Origin: Bacteroidia bacterium
GTDB taxonomy: Bacteria > Bacteroidota > Bacteroidia > 2-12-FULL-35-15
Length of the DNA stretch: 43,053 nt
Direction: 5' to 3'
Assembly: GCA_016786925.1 (NCBI GenBank)
Contig: JAEUTU010000006.1
Coordinates: 1 to 43,053, forward strand
Shown in pieces: positions 1-8,924 of the stretch. The notes beneath the pieces were generated by a model. The model made no database searches. It had not been told where the DNA came from and saw only the letters and a program-made list of their open reading frames with translations. Both the position numbers and the translations under genes were made by a program. Each line of letters opens with the position of its first letter. Position 1 is the stretch's first letter.

Positions 1-1
1 A

Positions 2-238
2 GAACGGATCCGTCATCAAAAAATCGACTTCATCAATTTAAATCCAAAACACATCCGCAAGTATAAATTTTCCGATGAACCTAAGATCAATATCTCTAAA
101 GCCTATGTAGAGAATTTTGTTCCATTGAAAGAGCAGGAAGACTTTTGGACAAGAAAGAGAGCGAGTTTAGGTTTAGATATTGATTACGGGATGCCTGTAG
201 ATAAATACTTAAAATATAGTAAATGGTTTAAATGGTGA
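2..238 (+). CDS. C-terminal part of an unknown protein (partial, left edge)
   Basis: An open frame enters from the left edge and stops at TGA 236-238, giving 78 residues that end in KYSKWFKW. It is rich in Lys, Arg and aromatic residues and shows no signal peptide, membrane segment or motif that I recognise. The next gene starts only 4 nt after the stop, so the two are probably co-transcribed. The N-terminus lies outside the window and no function can be given. Confidence 0.6.
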   Translation, partial: ERIRHQKIDFINLNPKHIRKYKFSDEPKINISKAYVENFVPLKEQEDFWTRKRASLGLDIDYGMPVDKYLKYSKWFKW

Positions 239-242
239 TGTT

Positions 243-1205
243 ATGAATACAGAATTGCTTATTTCCAATATTACAAATCCCACCTTATTGTTTTTTATAT
301 TGGGTGTGATAGCGGTTAATATTAAAAGTGATCTTTCCATTCCGGAACAATCAGTAAAATTCATTTCTTTATACCTACTCTTCTCGATCGGGTTTAAAGG
401 CGGACAAGAATTATCACACTCTACCTTTAATGCCGATATTTTGTATTCGCTATTATTTGGAATTTTTATAGCATCGATCATTCCTGTTTATACTTTCTTT
501 TTGTTGAAGAAAAAATTAGGCAATGAAAATGCAGGAGCAATTGCAGCTTCGTATGGTTCGGTAAGTGCTGTAACATTTGTTGCTGCGTCAGGTTTTCTTG
601 AATCACAGAACATTCATTTTGGTGGACATATGGTAGCTGTAATGGCACTCATGGAATCACCGGCTATTGTTGTTGGCGTTATTTTAATGGAGTTGTATAG
701 TGTTACTAAAACACAAAAGAACAGTATAAAAGAAATTGTAAAACACTCGATAACCAATGGTAGTGTACTGATGATACTAGGAAGTCTAGTTATAGGGATC
801 ATATCCGACAGTAAACAGGCCGAAGGGATCAAGCCATTTACAACCGATATTTTCAAAGGATTCTTAGCCATTTTTTTATTGGAAATGGGCATGGTAACGG
901 CTAAACGTTTTGCCTCTTTCAAAAAATACGGTTTGTTTGTTACACTAGTTGCTATTCTATTGCCACTTGTCAATGGTTCAATAGTCGCTATTTTCAGTGG
1001 ATTCTTTTTCGATGATATAGGCAACAGGTTTATGTTTGCCATTTTAGCTGCCAGTGCCTCTTATATTGCAGTGCCAGCTGCCATGAAACTAGCCGCCCCC
1101 AAAGCCGATCCTGGTCTTTATATTCCTATGGCATTAGGACTTACTTTCCCTGTGAATATTACTGCCGGTATGGCCATTTACTTCTATTTGATCTTCGCAT
1201 TTTAA
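243..1205 (+). CDS. SbtA-type sodium-dependent bicarbonate permease
   Basis: This 320-residue polytopic inner-membrane protein has about ten hydrophobic segments. It resembles the SbtA/DUF897 family (sodium-dependent bicarbonate transporters best known from cyanobacteria). Supporting features are the start NPTLLFFILGV, the LLFSIGFKGG segment, the small-residue stretch AASYGSVSAVTF, the HMVAVMALMESPAIVVG helix and the FLLEMGMVTAKR segment. Known role of the family: uptake of HCO3- with Na+. The substrate here is inferred from family membership. No PII-like SbtB partner is visible next to it. The start ATG lies 4 nt after the preceding stop. The length is complete for the compact form of the family. 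Confidence 0.88.
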   Translation: MNTELLISNITNPTLLFFILGVIAVNIKSDLSIPEQSVKFISLYLLFSIGFKGGQELSHSTFNADILYSLLFGIFIASIIPVYTFFLLKKKLGNENAGAIAASYGSVSAVTFVAASGFLESQNIHFGGHMVAVMALMESPAIVVGVILMELYSVTKTQKNSIKEIVKHSITNGSVLMILGSLVIGIISDSKQAEGIKPFTTDIFKGFLAIFLLEMGMVTAKRFASFKKYGLFVTLVAILLPLVNGSIVAIFSGFFFDDIGNRFMFAILAASASYIAVPAAMKLAAPKADPGLYIPMALGLTFPVNITAGMAIYFYLIFAF

Positions 1206-1246
1206 ATTTATCACTTGCTCCTCTGTTATTGAAAAAATAAAATCAC

Positions 1247-1277
1247 TTGTTTTTTCATTTTTTTACATTTACCTTTA
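1247..1277 (+). promoter_or_regulatory. Putative Bacteroidota-type promoter for the 1303 gene
   Basis: TTG at 1247-1249 is followed after 20 nt by TACCTTTA at 1270-1277, close to the TTG-N19-21-TAnnTTTG pattern of Bacteroidota housekeeping promoters. It would start transcription about 20 nt before the ATG at 1303. Confidence 0.45.
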
Positions 1278-1302
1278 GAGTAACACATTAACCTCTCTAA
1301 AC

Positions 1303-2043
1303 ATGAAAAGAATTACACTTTTTGCTATTGCTGCCGGTATTAGCTTTGCATCCATAGCACAAGAAACACCAAAAAAAGAAAAAGAAAACATTTTTGAATT
1401 GCAGGCAAAAGGCTTGGCCAACTCTACCTGGTTATTCAATACCAATATTTCCAACACAGGCGAAAGTCAGGATTACGCGATGGGCTGGGGCTTTAATTAT
1501 GGTTTAGGATTCAGTGCTTATTTCGGGATGGTAGGATTTGGTTTAGAAGGATTGATGGGAAATCATACCGGTGCTTATGAAGGCAAACTGGAAATGAGAG
1601 ACACCGCTGGTGTACTCTTAGGAAAAACTGATTATAAGTCGAGTGTGAATTTAAAAACAACACAAATTCCTTTGATGTTCAAACTTCGTTCTGTTGGTGG
1701 TGCTTATTTGGAATTAGGTGGTCAGTACAACATGATCTCCGGTGCTGATTACAAAAGAACTGGAACTAACATCAATGCAGATACAACTATTGCCAACTAT
1801 TTTTCCGATTCCTACATTTCAGGTGTATTGGGATTTGGTGCCGGCATCGCTATCAAGGAAAGCCCTGTTTCTATTTTAGTGGGTGTACGTTTTAATTACA
1901 GCTTAACCGACTTGAAAGGAGTAGATGCATTAGGACAAGATCTGAGCAATGCATTTATCTATAATAAATATGAGCCAACTGCTGCTGCATCCGGTGGATT
2001 AACATTGGGTGTGATCTATCGACTGAATCATAAAAAGAAGTAA
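1303..2043 (+). CDS. Secreted/outer-membrane beta-barrel protein
   Basis: The 246-residue protein begins with a clear signal peptide (MKRITLFAIAAGISFASIAQ, cleavage after the Gln-like AQ site common in Bacteroidota). The mature part has many alternating hydrophobic, Gly- and aromatic-rich strands (for example GWGFNYGLGFSAYFGMVGFGLEG and LGFGAGIAI) and ends in a strand plus a Lys-rich tail (GVIYRLNHKKK). This is the composition of small outer-membrane barrels of the OmpW/PorT-like type. No enzymatic motif is visible. The gene has its own promoter and a strong terminator, so it is probably monocistronic. The ligand or role is unknown. Confidence 0.7.
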   Translation: MKRITLFAIAAGISFASIAQETPKKEKENIFELQAKGLANSTWLFNTNISNTGESQDYAMGWGFNYGLGFSAYFGMVGFGLEGLMGNHTGAYEGKLEMRDTAGVLLGKTDYKSSVNLKTTQIPLMFKLRSVGGAYLELGGQYNMISGADYKRTGTNINADTTIANYFSDSYISGVLGFGAGIAIKESPVSILVGVRFNYSLTDLKGVDALGQDLSNAFIYNKYEPTAAASGGLTLGVIYRLNHKKK

Positions 2044-2060
2044 AGAAACTTTATAAAATA

Positions 2061-2093
2061 AAAAGCCCTTACAAAATTGTAAGGGCTTTTTTT
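2061..2093. terminator. Bidirectional intrinsic terminator
   Basis: A perfect 14-bp inverted repeat (arms 2061-2074 and 2077-2090, AAAAGCCCTTACAA) is followed by T residues on both strands. It lies between the convergent genes ending at 2043 (+) and 2110 (-), so it can serve both. Confidence 0.9.
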
Positions 2094-2109
2094 ATATCTC
2101 ATTTAATCA

Positions 2110-3030
2110 TTAATCCACTCTGTTAGCATGGTGATGAGGACTTGCTTTACGAGCCTCTTCAGCTAATGCCGCTGCCATTGCTTTTCCGATATCAGCTGGA
2201 GAATCTACCACAACGATACCGCACTCACGCATGATCTTTTTCTTAGCTTCTGCTGTATCATCAGCACCACCAACAATTGCACCGGCATGACCCATTGTAC
2301 GACCTTTTGGAGCTGTCTCACCGGCAATAAAACCTACAACAGGCTTACGGTTACCATCAGCTTTGATCCAACGTGCAGCATCAGCCTCTAATGAACCACC
2401 GATCTCACCGATCATGATGATACCATGTGTCTCCGGATCGTTCATTAACAATTCTACTGCTTGACGGGTAGTTGTTCCGATGATCGGATCACCACCAATA
2501 CCAATAGCTGTTGTAACACCTAAACCTGCTTTTACCGTTTGGTCAGATGCTTCATATGTTAATGTACCTGATTTAGATACGATACCTACATTTCCTTTTT
2601 TGAAAACGAAACCCGGCATGATACCTACTTTTGCTTCTTCTGCAGAGATAACACCCGGACAGTTTGGACCGATCAGACGGCAATCTTTGTCTTTTAAATA
2701 TTCTTTCACTGCGATCATATCTTTCACAGGAATACCTTCCGTGATGCAAATGATCACTTTGATACCTGCTTCAGCAGCTTCCATGATAGCATCAGCAGCA
2801 AATGCAGGCGGAACGAAAATGATAGATACATTCGCATCTGCCTTATCAACCGCTTCTTTAACTGTATTAAAAACAGGCTTATCCAAGTGTGTTGTACCAC
2901 CTTTACCCGGAGTTACACCACCTACCACATTGGTTCCATACTCGATCATTTGACCGGCATGAAAAGTACCTTCGCTACCTGTAAAACCTTGAACAATCAC
3001 TCTCGATTTTTTATTTACTAATACGCTCAT
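2110..3030 (-). CDS. sucD: Succinyl-CoA ligase (ADP/GDP-forming) subunit alpha
   Basis: The 306-residue protein is the alpha subunit of succinyl-CoA synthetase, which converts succinyl-CoA, phosphate and NDP to succinate, CoA and NTP in the citric acid cycle. Visible are the CoA-binding Rossmann start ([23 protein letters not shown]), the IGPNCPG motif, the SGTLTYE segment and the phosphohistidine region [13 protein letters not shown], whose His is the phosphorylated catalytic residue in this family. The length matches the family except for a short extra His-rich tail ([10 protein letters not shown]). The partner sucC is not in the window, so the two subunits are not adjacent on the downstream side. 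Transcription probably starts from the box pair at 3074-3104 and ends at the hairpin at 2061-2090. Confidence 0.97.
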   Translation of the reverse strand: MSVLVNKKSRVIVQGFTGSEGTFHAGQMIEYGTNVVGGVTPGKGGTTHLDKPVFNTVKEAVDKADANVSIIFVPPAFAADAIMEAAEAGIKVIICITEGIPVKDMIAVKEYLKDKDCRLIGPNCPGVISAEEAKVGIMPGFVFKKGNVGIVSKSGTLTYEASDQTVKAGLGVTTAIGIGGDPIIGTTTRQAVELLMNDPETHGIIMIGEIGGSLEADAARWIKADGNRKPVVGFIAGETAPKGRTMGHAGAIVGGADDTAEAKKKIMRECGIVVVDSPADIGKAMAAALAEEARKASPHHHANRVD

Positions 3031-3073
3031 CGTTATTTATAGATTTATATGAATATGTAATTTTTTGCGAACG

Positions 3074-3104
3074 CTAAATTAAAGTTTTAAGCCATTATTG
3101 CAAA
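3074..3104 (-). promoter_or_regulatory. Putative sucD promoter
   Basis: On the minus strand TTTG (3104-3101) is followed after 19 nt by TAATTTAG (3081-3074). This is close to TTTG-N19-21-TAnnTTTG. The mnmE promoter on the other strand uses the same TAATTTAG variant. Confidence 0.5.
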
Positions 3105-3130
3105 GGATTTTCTTTTTTTTTACTGTCCAA

Positions 3131-3161
3131 TTGGTCAATTAAGGGAATTAGGTTAATTTAG
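3131..3161 (+). promoter_or_regulatory. Putative mnmE promoter
   Basis: TTG at 3131-3133 is followed after exactly 20 nt by TAATTTAG at 3154-3161, leaving a short leader of roughly 13 nt before the GTG start at 3179. Confidence 0.5.
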
Positions 3162-3178
3162 AGCAAAAATCAGGATCC

Positions 3179-4576
3179 GTGAACAACGCATTAAATAACG
3201 ATACCATTGTTGCCCTGGCTACCCCGCAAGGTGTTGGTGCCATTGGGGTCATCCGTTTATCTGGACCAAAGGCTATCGATATCTGCAATGCTGTTTTTGG
3301 AACTAAAAGCTTAAAAAAGAAGGACTTAAACGCAGCCCAATCGCATACCATCCATTTTGGTGTGATCCACGATGAGGATATTATCATTGATGAGGTTCTG
3401 GTGAGTTTATTCAAAGGACCGAATTCCTATACAGGTGAACACACGGTAGAGATCTCCTGCCATGGATCGCCTTATATTCAACAGCAGATCATTCAATTAT
3501 TCATAAAACACGGTGCCCGTTTGGCCAACCAGGGGGAATTCACCTTACGTGCTTTTCTGAATGGCAAACTGGATCTGTCACAGGCCGAAGCGGTGGCCGA
3601 TCTGATTGCCTCCAACTCTGCTACCTCCCATCAAATTGCTATGCAACAGATGCGTGGTGGTTTTTCGAGCAAAATAAAATTGCTTCGTCAGAACCTGATC
3701 GATTTTGCCTCATTGATCGAATTGGAACTCGACTTTTCAGAAGAAGATGTGGAATTTGCTGATAGAAGCGATTTAAAAAATTTAGTAACAAGCATTCAAC
3801 GTATTGTTCAGCGACTGATCGACTCCTTTGAAGTGGGCAATGTGATCAAAAATGGTATTCCGGTAGCGATCATTGGAAAACCGAATGCAGGGAAATCCAC
3901 TTTGTTAAATACACTTCTGGAAGAAGACAAAGCCATTGTAAGCGATATTCCGGGGACTACACGCGATGTGATAGAAGATGAAATGACGATCGATGGTGTA
4001 TTGTTCCGTTTTATAGATACAGCAGGGATCCGTGAAACAACCGATATCATTGAAAGTATTGGTGTTGAAAAAGCTTACGAGCAGATCAAACTTTCCTCCA
4101 TTGCCATTTATTTATTTGATGTGCATGAGATCACTCCAAATGAATTAAAATTAATTGTTGCCGAAATAGAGCCACATCTTCACAATTCGCAATTGGTATT
4201 AGTTGCCAACAAGATCGATAAGGAAGATATGGAATATACTTACCGTGAATTTGCCGAGTTCAAAGACATGATGTTTATCTCCGCCAAAGAACAAACCGGC
4301 ATTGATGAACTCAAAAAACATCTTGTAAAATTATTCGATAACTCAACGGTGAAAGTTACCGAAACGATCGTTACGAATGCACGACATGTAGAAGCCTTGC
4401 GACATACCAACAGTGCTTTGATTAAAGTATTGGAAGGACTCAACCAAAATGTAACGGGCGATTTTCTGGCAATGGATATCCGTCAGGCCTTACACCACTT
4501 AGGCACCATTACCGGTGAAATTTCAAGCGATGATCTTTTAGGAAATATTTTTAGTCGCTTTTGTATCGGGAAGTAG
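3179..4576 (+). CDS. mnmE: tRNA modification GTPase MnmE
   Basis: The 465-residue protein matches MnmE (TrmE), which with MnmG installs the 5-carboxymethylaminomethyl group on U34 of certain tRNAs. The N-terminal folate-binding domain begins with DTIVALATPQGVGAIGVIRLSG. The helical domain contains GEFTLRAFLNGKLDLSQAEAV. The inserted G domain has the P-loop GKPNAGKS at residues 233-240, the DTAG motif and NKID. The extreme C-terminus is CIGK, the conserved ending whose Cys is diagnostic. The start is GTG at 3179; it gives the usual N-terminus and follows a good promoter, and no ATG fits better. mnmG is not in the window. The gene is divergent from sucD. Confidence 0.97.
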   Translation: MNNALNNDTIVALATPQGVGAIGVIRLSGPKAIDICNAVFGTKSLKKKDLNAAQSHTIHFGVIHDEDIIIDEVLVSLFKGPNSYTGEHTVEISCHGSPYIQQQIIQLFIKHGARLANQGEFTLRAFLNGKLDLSQAEAVADLIASNSATSHQIAMQQMRGGFSSKIKLLRQNLIDFASLIELELDFSEEDVEFADRSDLKNLVTSIQRIVQRLIDSFEVGNVIKNGIPVAIIGKPNAGKSTLLNTLLEEDKAIVSDIPGTTRDVIEDEMTIDGVLFRFIDTAGIRETTDIIESIGVEKAYEQIKLSSIAIYLFDVHEITPNELKLIVAEIEPHLHNSQLVLVANKIDKEDMEYTYREFAEFKDMMFISAKEQTGIDELKKHLVKLFDNSTVKVTETIVTNARHVEALRHTNSALIKVLEGLNQNVTGDFLAMDIRQALHHLGTITGEISSDDLLGNIFSRFCIGK

Positions 4577-4622
4577 GTTTGAGTAATTGTACAACCTTCT
4601 AAAAAACGAATAAGCATCTTAA

Positions 4623-5369
4623 TTAATGACAAGTTACATCCCCTGAAATTTTGGCAACAGGATAAGTATTTCCCCAACTATCTGTCTTTTGAGCATCAAT
4701 AGAAGAAAAAACTACGTGCATTTTACCATTAATGTAACTTACATTAAGAGTACCTGATAACGATTCGAAACGCTCCCAATTATCTTCCCACCACCATCGA
4801 GACATTCGAATCATCGCTTGACCTGGCAAAAGTGTTGTCCCTAACTGTAAATTATATGTACCAGCCGGCACAGGAAGTGTACCAGACGGGAACAAGATAT
4901 TCATATACGCATTAGCATCATTATAGGAAATTCCCTGGGGTTGATAAGGTGCATACCATGCATTGATTTGCCAATTACCCGCATTTATACCGGTAGTAAC
5001 ATTTATTGGATAATAAACAAAAGCAGTGCTATCAATACTAAAAGTGGAAGCTGGAATAAAATTTACAGAATGATAAGCTGTTGAAGTTTTTTTCCCATTT
5101 TTAGATTCTGCCTTCAATTCAAAATTCAGGGTACCAAATCCCCAAGTTCTATTAATTGAATAACTAGCATTAGTAGATGTTGTCATTTGACCATCAGGCA
5201 TTGTCCATTGATAAGAATGTGCATCGGCAGAAGTATTTTGGAGCTGAATAGTCTCCCCTGCAATGTATTCCGTTTTGTCAGTAGTAAAACTAGCCTCCGG
5301 CTGCTTTTGACAAGAAAATGCAAGCATTGAAAAGACTACAAGAAGAAAGAGACCTGTTTTTTTTATCAT
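4623..5369 (-). CDS. PKD-domain lipoprotein
   Basis: The 248-residue protein starts with a lipoprotein signal peptide ending in LAFSC, so Cys20 would be the lipidated residue. Residues about 27-108 look like a PKD/Ig-like domain (ASFTTDKTEYIAGETIQLQN, then a YQWTMPDG strand). The rest contains several Trp/Tyr-rich beta strands (for example RMSRWWWEDNWERFESLSG) with no motif I recognise. It is probably a cell-surface or periplasmic lipid-anchored protein; its function is unknown. It converges on mnmE with 46 nt between the stops and no clear terminator there. Confidence 0.75.
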   Translation of the reverse strand: MIKKTGLFLLVVFSMLAFSCQKQPEASFTTDKTEYIAGETIQLQNTSADAHSYQWTMPDGQMTTSTNASYSINRTWGFGTLNFELKAESKNGKKTSTAYHSVNFIPASTFSIDSTAFVYYPINVTTGINAGNWQINAWYAPYQPQGISYNDANAYMNILFPSGTLPVPAGTYNLQLGTTLLPGQAMIRMSRWWWEDNWERFESLSGTLNVSYINGKMHVVFSSIDAQKTDSWGNTYPVAKISGDVTCH

Positions 5370-5498
5370 GCTTTTAATAGATCTTGTTAAAATAACATCC
5401 TTTCAATACTATATTTGACATAGATGTAAAATAATATATAAATTTAGTTTTTAATTTGTATTAAACAAAATTCAAAACAACTTAATACTCAAATATTC

Positions 5499-5506
5499 TA
5501 TCTTTA
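5499..5506 (+). promoter_or_regulatory. Putative -7 box for the helicase gene
   Basis: TATCTTTA lies 28 nt before the ATG at 5535 and fits TAnnTTTG with one mismatch. I see no convincing TTG box at the right spacing. Confidence 0.35.
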
Positions 5507-5534
5507 AATTTTCATCAACAGTACCAATCATCAT

Positions 5535-7784
5535 ATGTCAAGCCTTTCCTCTTCCCTTGCTTCCCGCTTCATTAACAATACCAACAAAAATATTTTTCTG
5601 ACAGGGAAAGCAGGAACAGGCAAAACCACATTCCTAAAACATATTATTCAACATACGTATAAAAACACCATAGTAGCAGCACCTACGGGCATAGCCGCTA
5701 TTAATGCGGGAGGTGTTACCATTCATTCTTTATTTCAGCTTCCTTTCGGTGCTTTTATTCCCGACAGAAATGCCAACGCTAACTTTACCGAGAATAGTAA
5801 GATCAATACTCCTCAAAGTTTATTCAAACAATTGCAATTGAATAGCAATAAACGAAAACTATTGCAGGAAATGGAATTACTCATCATTGATGAAGTGAGT
5901 ATGCTCCGTGCTGATCTGCTGGATGCCATCGATACAGTTCTAAGAGGTGTCAGAAGAAAAAATCAGCTTCCATTTGGAGGAGTACAAGTATTGTTCATTG
6001 GCGATCTTTTACAACTTCCACCCGTTGTAAAAGAAGATGAATGGCAGTACTTAAAACAATATTATGCAAGTCCCTTCTTTTTTGAAGCACAGGTTTTGCG
6101 ACAACATAAACCTTTATACATTGAATTGGATAAAGTATATCGCCAACAGGATGATGCCTTCATTCGCATTTTAAATAATTTGCGCACCAATCAGGTTACA
6201 AAGGAAGACATAGAAACACTGAATAGCTATTACCGGCCTGATGTTAAACAGGATCTTAACGACACGTATATTCATCTTACCACTCACAATCACAAGGCCG
6301 ACAAGATCAACAAGGAATCATTACAGAACATTACTCATCCCTCCTATTTCTTTAAAGCAGAAATAAGTGGTGATTTCAATGAATATGCCTATCCAGTAGA
6401 GCAGAACCTGGAATTAAAAAAAGACGCACAGATCATGTTCATCAAAAATGATCCGAGCGGAGCACAACGTTTTTTCAATGGTAAGATCGGAGTTATTTCT
6501 TCTATCAGCGATAATAAAATAGAAGTGCAGTTTCCGGATAACAGCAAACCAATTTCTATTGATAGATACGAATGGCAAAACATCAAATACTCTTTAAATG
6601 AAGTAACGAATGAGATCGAAGAAAAAGTAGTCGGCACTTTTACACAATATCCTGTAAAATTGGCCTGGGCCATTACTGTGCATAAAAGTCAGGGGCTCAC
6701 TTTTCAAAAAGCGATCATTGATATTGAAAGTGCATTCGCTCCCGGACAAGTGTATGTGGCTTTGTCGCGCTTAACATCACTGAATGGACTTGTACTCTCC
6801 TCTCCTATCAATTTGAACAGTTTGAATATCGATCAAAACATTCAGAATTATTCCAATACAAAAGAAGAGCAGGAAACACTATTAAAGATCTTTGAGCAAG
6901 AATCGGAGCAATTCTTTAAAGCGTATATTACTCAGAGCTTTCAGTTGGCTGAACTGATCAATAAACTCGCACAACATGTAGAAAGTTATCAGAAAGATGA
7001 ACAACGATCGGCCAAACAAAAATATTTTGAATGGGCTTTTGAATTAAAAAAGGAAGTAGAACAAAACAAAGCGGTTGCCGATAAATTCATTCAACAATTG
7101 AATTCCATATTCGAGTCCAAAGCACCTGACCGTTTGGTTGTGCTGCAACAAAGAGTGAGTGCGGCAAAGAATCATTTTGTTCCCTTATTAAAAGATAGTT
7201 CCAAAAAGATCATCAAGCAGATAGAAGCTTTACAAACTGAGAAAAAAGTAAAAGCTTATTTGCAGGAATTAAGCGAACTAGAAAGTTTTTTCTTCAAACA
7301 GATCCAAACGATCAATAAAGCAGAAGCCATGGTCAATTCGGCCAATAGTAATTCGGAATTCTCAAAACAGACCATCCACGCCAATAGTATCAACAAAGAG
7401 CGTTTAGAGGAATTGCCTGTTGTAGAAACAAAAAGCAAACGAAAGAAAAAAACAAAAGAAGAAAAAGAGCAAGCGAAAGCAGAAAAACCTGATTCCAAAA
7501 AGATCAGCTATGAATTATTCAAATCAGGAAAAAGTATAGAGGAAGTGGCATCTGAAAGAGGAATGGCCTATTCAACCATTGAAAGTCATTTGGCCTATTA
7601 TGTTTCACTGGGTTTGCTGGATGTACATCAATTCGTGACAGATGAAAAACTAAAGAACATCATCACCGTTTCCAATACGTTGGACACTACTCTTTTCTCT
7701 CCCATCAAAAATGCATTGGGCGATGAATATTCCTATGCCGAGATCAAATTTGCCATGGCCTATTATCAGAATTCAAAAAAATAA
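5535..7784 (+). CDS. PIF1/RecD-like DNA helicase with C-terminal HTH
   Basis: The 749-residue protein is a superfamily 1 helicase of the PIF1/RecD2-like type. Walker A GKAGTGKT is at residues 24-31, followed by APTGIAAINAGG (motif Ia), Walker B LLIIDEVSML, and the late motifs WAITVHKSQGLTF and YVALSRLTS. Residues about 430-640 are charged and largely helical. A basic Lys-rich linker (KSKRKKKTKEEKEQ) leads to a helix-turn-helix (SYELFKSGKSIEEVASERGM, about residues 656-690) of the kind found at the end of RecQ and related helicases. It probably unwinds DNA in an ATP-dependent way in replication or repair; the substrate is not known. The next gene starts 32 nt after the stop. Confidence 0.9.
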   Translation: MSSLSSSLASRFINNTNKNIFLTGKAGTGKTTFLKHIIQHTYKNTIVAAPTGIAAINAGGVTIHSLFQLPFGAFIPDRNANANFTENSKINTPQSLFKQLQLNSNKRKLLQEMELLIIDEVSMLRADLLDAIDTVLRGVRRKNQLPFGGVQVLFIGDLLQLPPVVKEDEWQYLKQYYASPFFFEAQVLRQHKPLYIELDKVYRQQDDAFIRILNNLRTNQVTKEDIETLNSYYRPDVKQDLNDTYIHLTTHNHKADKINKESLQNITHPSYFFKAEISGDFNEYAYPVEQNLELKKDAQIMFIKNDPSGAQRFFNGKIGVISSISDNKIEVQFPDNSKPISIDRYEWQNIKYSLNEVTNEIEEKVVGTFTQYPVKLAWAITVHKSQGLTFQKAIIDIESAFAPGQVYVALSRLTSLNGLVLSSPINLNSLNIDQNIQNYSNTKEEQETLLKIFEQESEQFFKAYITQSFQLAELINKLAQHVESYQKDEQRSAKQKYFEWAFELKKEVEQNKAVADKFIQQLNSIFESKAPDRLVVLQQRVSAAKNHFVPLLKDSSKKIIKQIEALQTEKKVKAYLQELSELESFFFKQIQTINKAEAMVNSANSNSEFSKQTIHANSINKERLEELPVVETKSKRKKKTKEEKEQAKAEKPDSKKISYELFKSGKSIEEVASERGMAYSTIESHLAYYVSLGLLDVHQFVTDEKLKNIITVSNTLDTTLFSPIKNALGDEYSYAEIKFAMAYYQNSKK

Positions 7785-7816
7785 GCGTAACTTAGAGATT
7801 ATCAATTTCTGATCGT

Positions 7817-8923
7817 ATGAAACATTTTGGGGCATTTATTTTTCTTTTCTTCATTTCGTTTACACACTTGCTGGCTCAGGAAGAAACAGCACCCAAAGTG
7901 GATACAGCCGATGTAGCCGAAAAATTGATCAAAGCCGGTAATTATAAATGTGATTCTGCCAAAGTACGTATCAAGAACAATGACCCTAAAATGGCCAACA
8001 AGTTTTATCTGGAAGCCATCAAAGAATATAAAAAAGCGATCAAAGCCAATGCCTCATCATCAGAAGCATACTACCGTTTAGCTGTAGCACAAACAAAAAC
8101 AAAGGACTACAAAAATGCTGTATTAATGTTCGACAAAGCATTGGAATTTGATGCCAACAGAGGAGATGCCTTTCGTGAAAGAGCGGTAGCACAAATGGAA
8201 TTAGGAAAATTCAAAGAAGCCGAGTTGGATCTAAACAGAGCGATAGACAAAAATTTTGAAGATGCCCAAGCCTATTATTTAAGAGGAACACTCAAAGAAA
8301 AAGGCAGGGATAAACAATTAGCAATAGCCGAATATTCTCAAGCCATTGAAAACAACCTCAATCATGAGCAGGCATTCATGGCAAGAGGAAAATTGTATCA
8401 CGACCTGAAAAAAGATTATGTACTAGCATTGAATGATTTTAATCGGGTGATCGAGATCAACTCCGAAAACAATGAAGCCTATTTTTGGAGAGGGAAAACA
8501 AAGTACAATGGAGGCGATTTCAAAGGAGCCGACAAAGACTTGAGTCGCTTTTTGGAATATGAAGCAGATAATATCGATGCCTTGATCATCCGTGGTGCTA
8601 CACGCATTAATATCAATGATAACTCGGGTGCTGTTCGCGATTATGATGAAGTGATCAAACAAGATCCGAAAAATTTTATTGCGTTGACCAACAGAGGAAC
8701 AGCAAAAGGTGCGATGAAAAATTTTGCAGGAGCCCTGGAAGATCTGGATCTGGCCATCAAAATAAAATTCGATTACTCACCTGCTTATATCAACAGAGCT
8801 TCCATCAAATTTGCATCGGGCGATAAAAAGGGAGCATGCAAGGATCTGGAGAAGGCGGATGGATTGAATAATGAAAAGGCTTACAACCTGATCCAGAAGT
8901 ATTGCAAGGAGTTTAACAAATAG
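7817..8923 (+). CDS. Secreted TPR-repeat protein
   Basis: The 368-residue protein has a signal peptide (MKHFGAFIFLFFISFTHLLAQ) and about eight tetratricopeptide repeats filling nearly the whole mature part (for example SSEAYYRLAVAQTKTKDYKNA, EAYFWRGKTKYNGGDFKGAD and FIALTNRGTAKGAMKNFAGA). No enzymatic domain follows, so it is probably a periplasmic or surface scaffold that binds partner proteins. It lies 32 nt after the helicase gene and may be read through from it. TAACTTAG just upstream is a weak promoter candidate. Its stop is separated by one base from the stop of the converging metallophosphoesterase gene. Confidence 0.85.
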   Translation: MKHFGAFIFLFFISFTHLLAQEETAPKVDTADVAEKLIKAGNYKCDSAKVRIKNNDPKMANKFYLEAIKEYKKAIKANASSSEAYYRLAVAQTKTKDYKNAVLMFDKALEFDANRGDAFRERAVAQMELGKFKEAELDLNRAIDKNFEDAQAYYLRGTLKEKGRDKQLAIAEYSQAIENNLNHEQAFMARGKLYHDLKKDYVLALNDFNRVIEINSENNEAYFWRGKTKYNGGDFKGADKDLSRFLEYEADNIDALIIRGATRININDNSGAVRDYDEVIKQDPKNFIALTNRGTAKGAMKNFAGALEDLDLAIKIKFDYSPAYINRASIKFASGDKKGACKDLEKADGLNNEKAYNLIQKYCKEFNK

Positions 8924-8924
8924 A

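Noticed and set aside
2480..2953. A 157-codon open frame antisense to sucD
   Set aside because: It is the shadow of the conserved sucD coding sequence and has no homology that I recognise.
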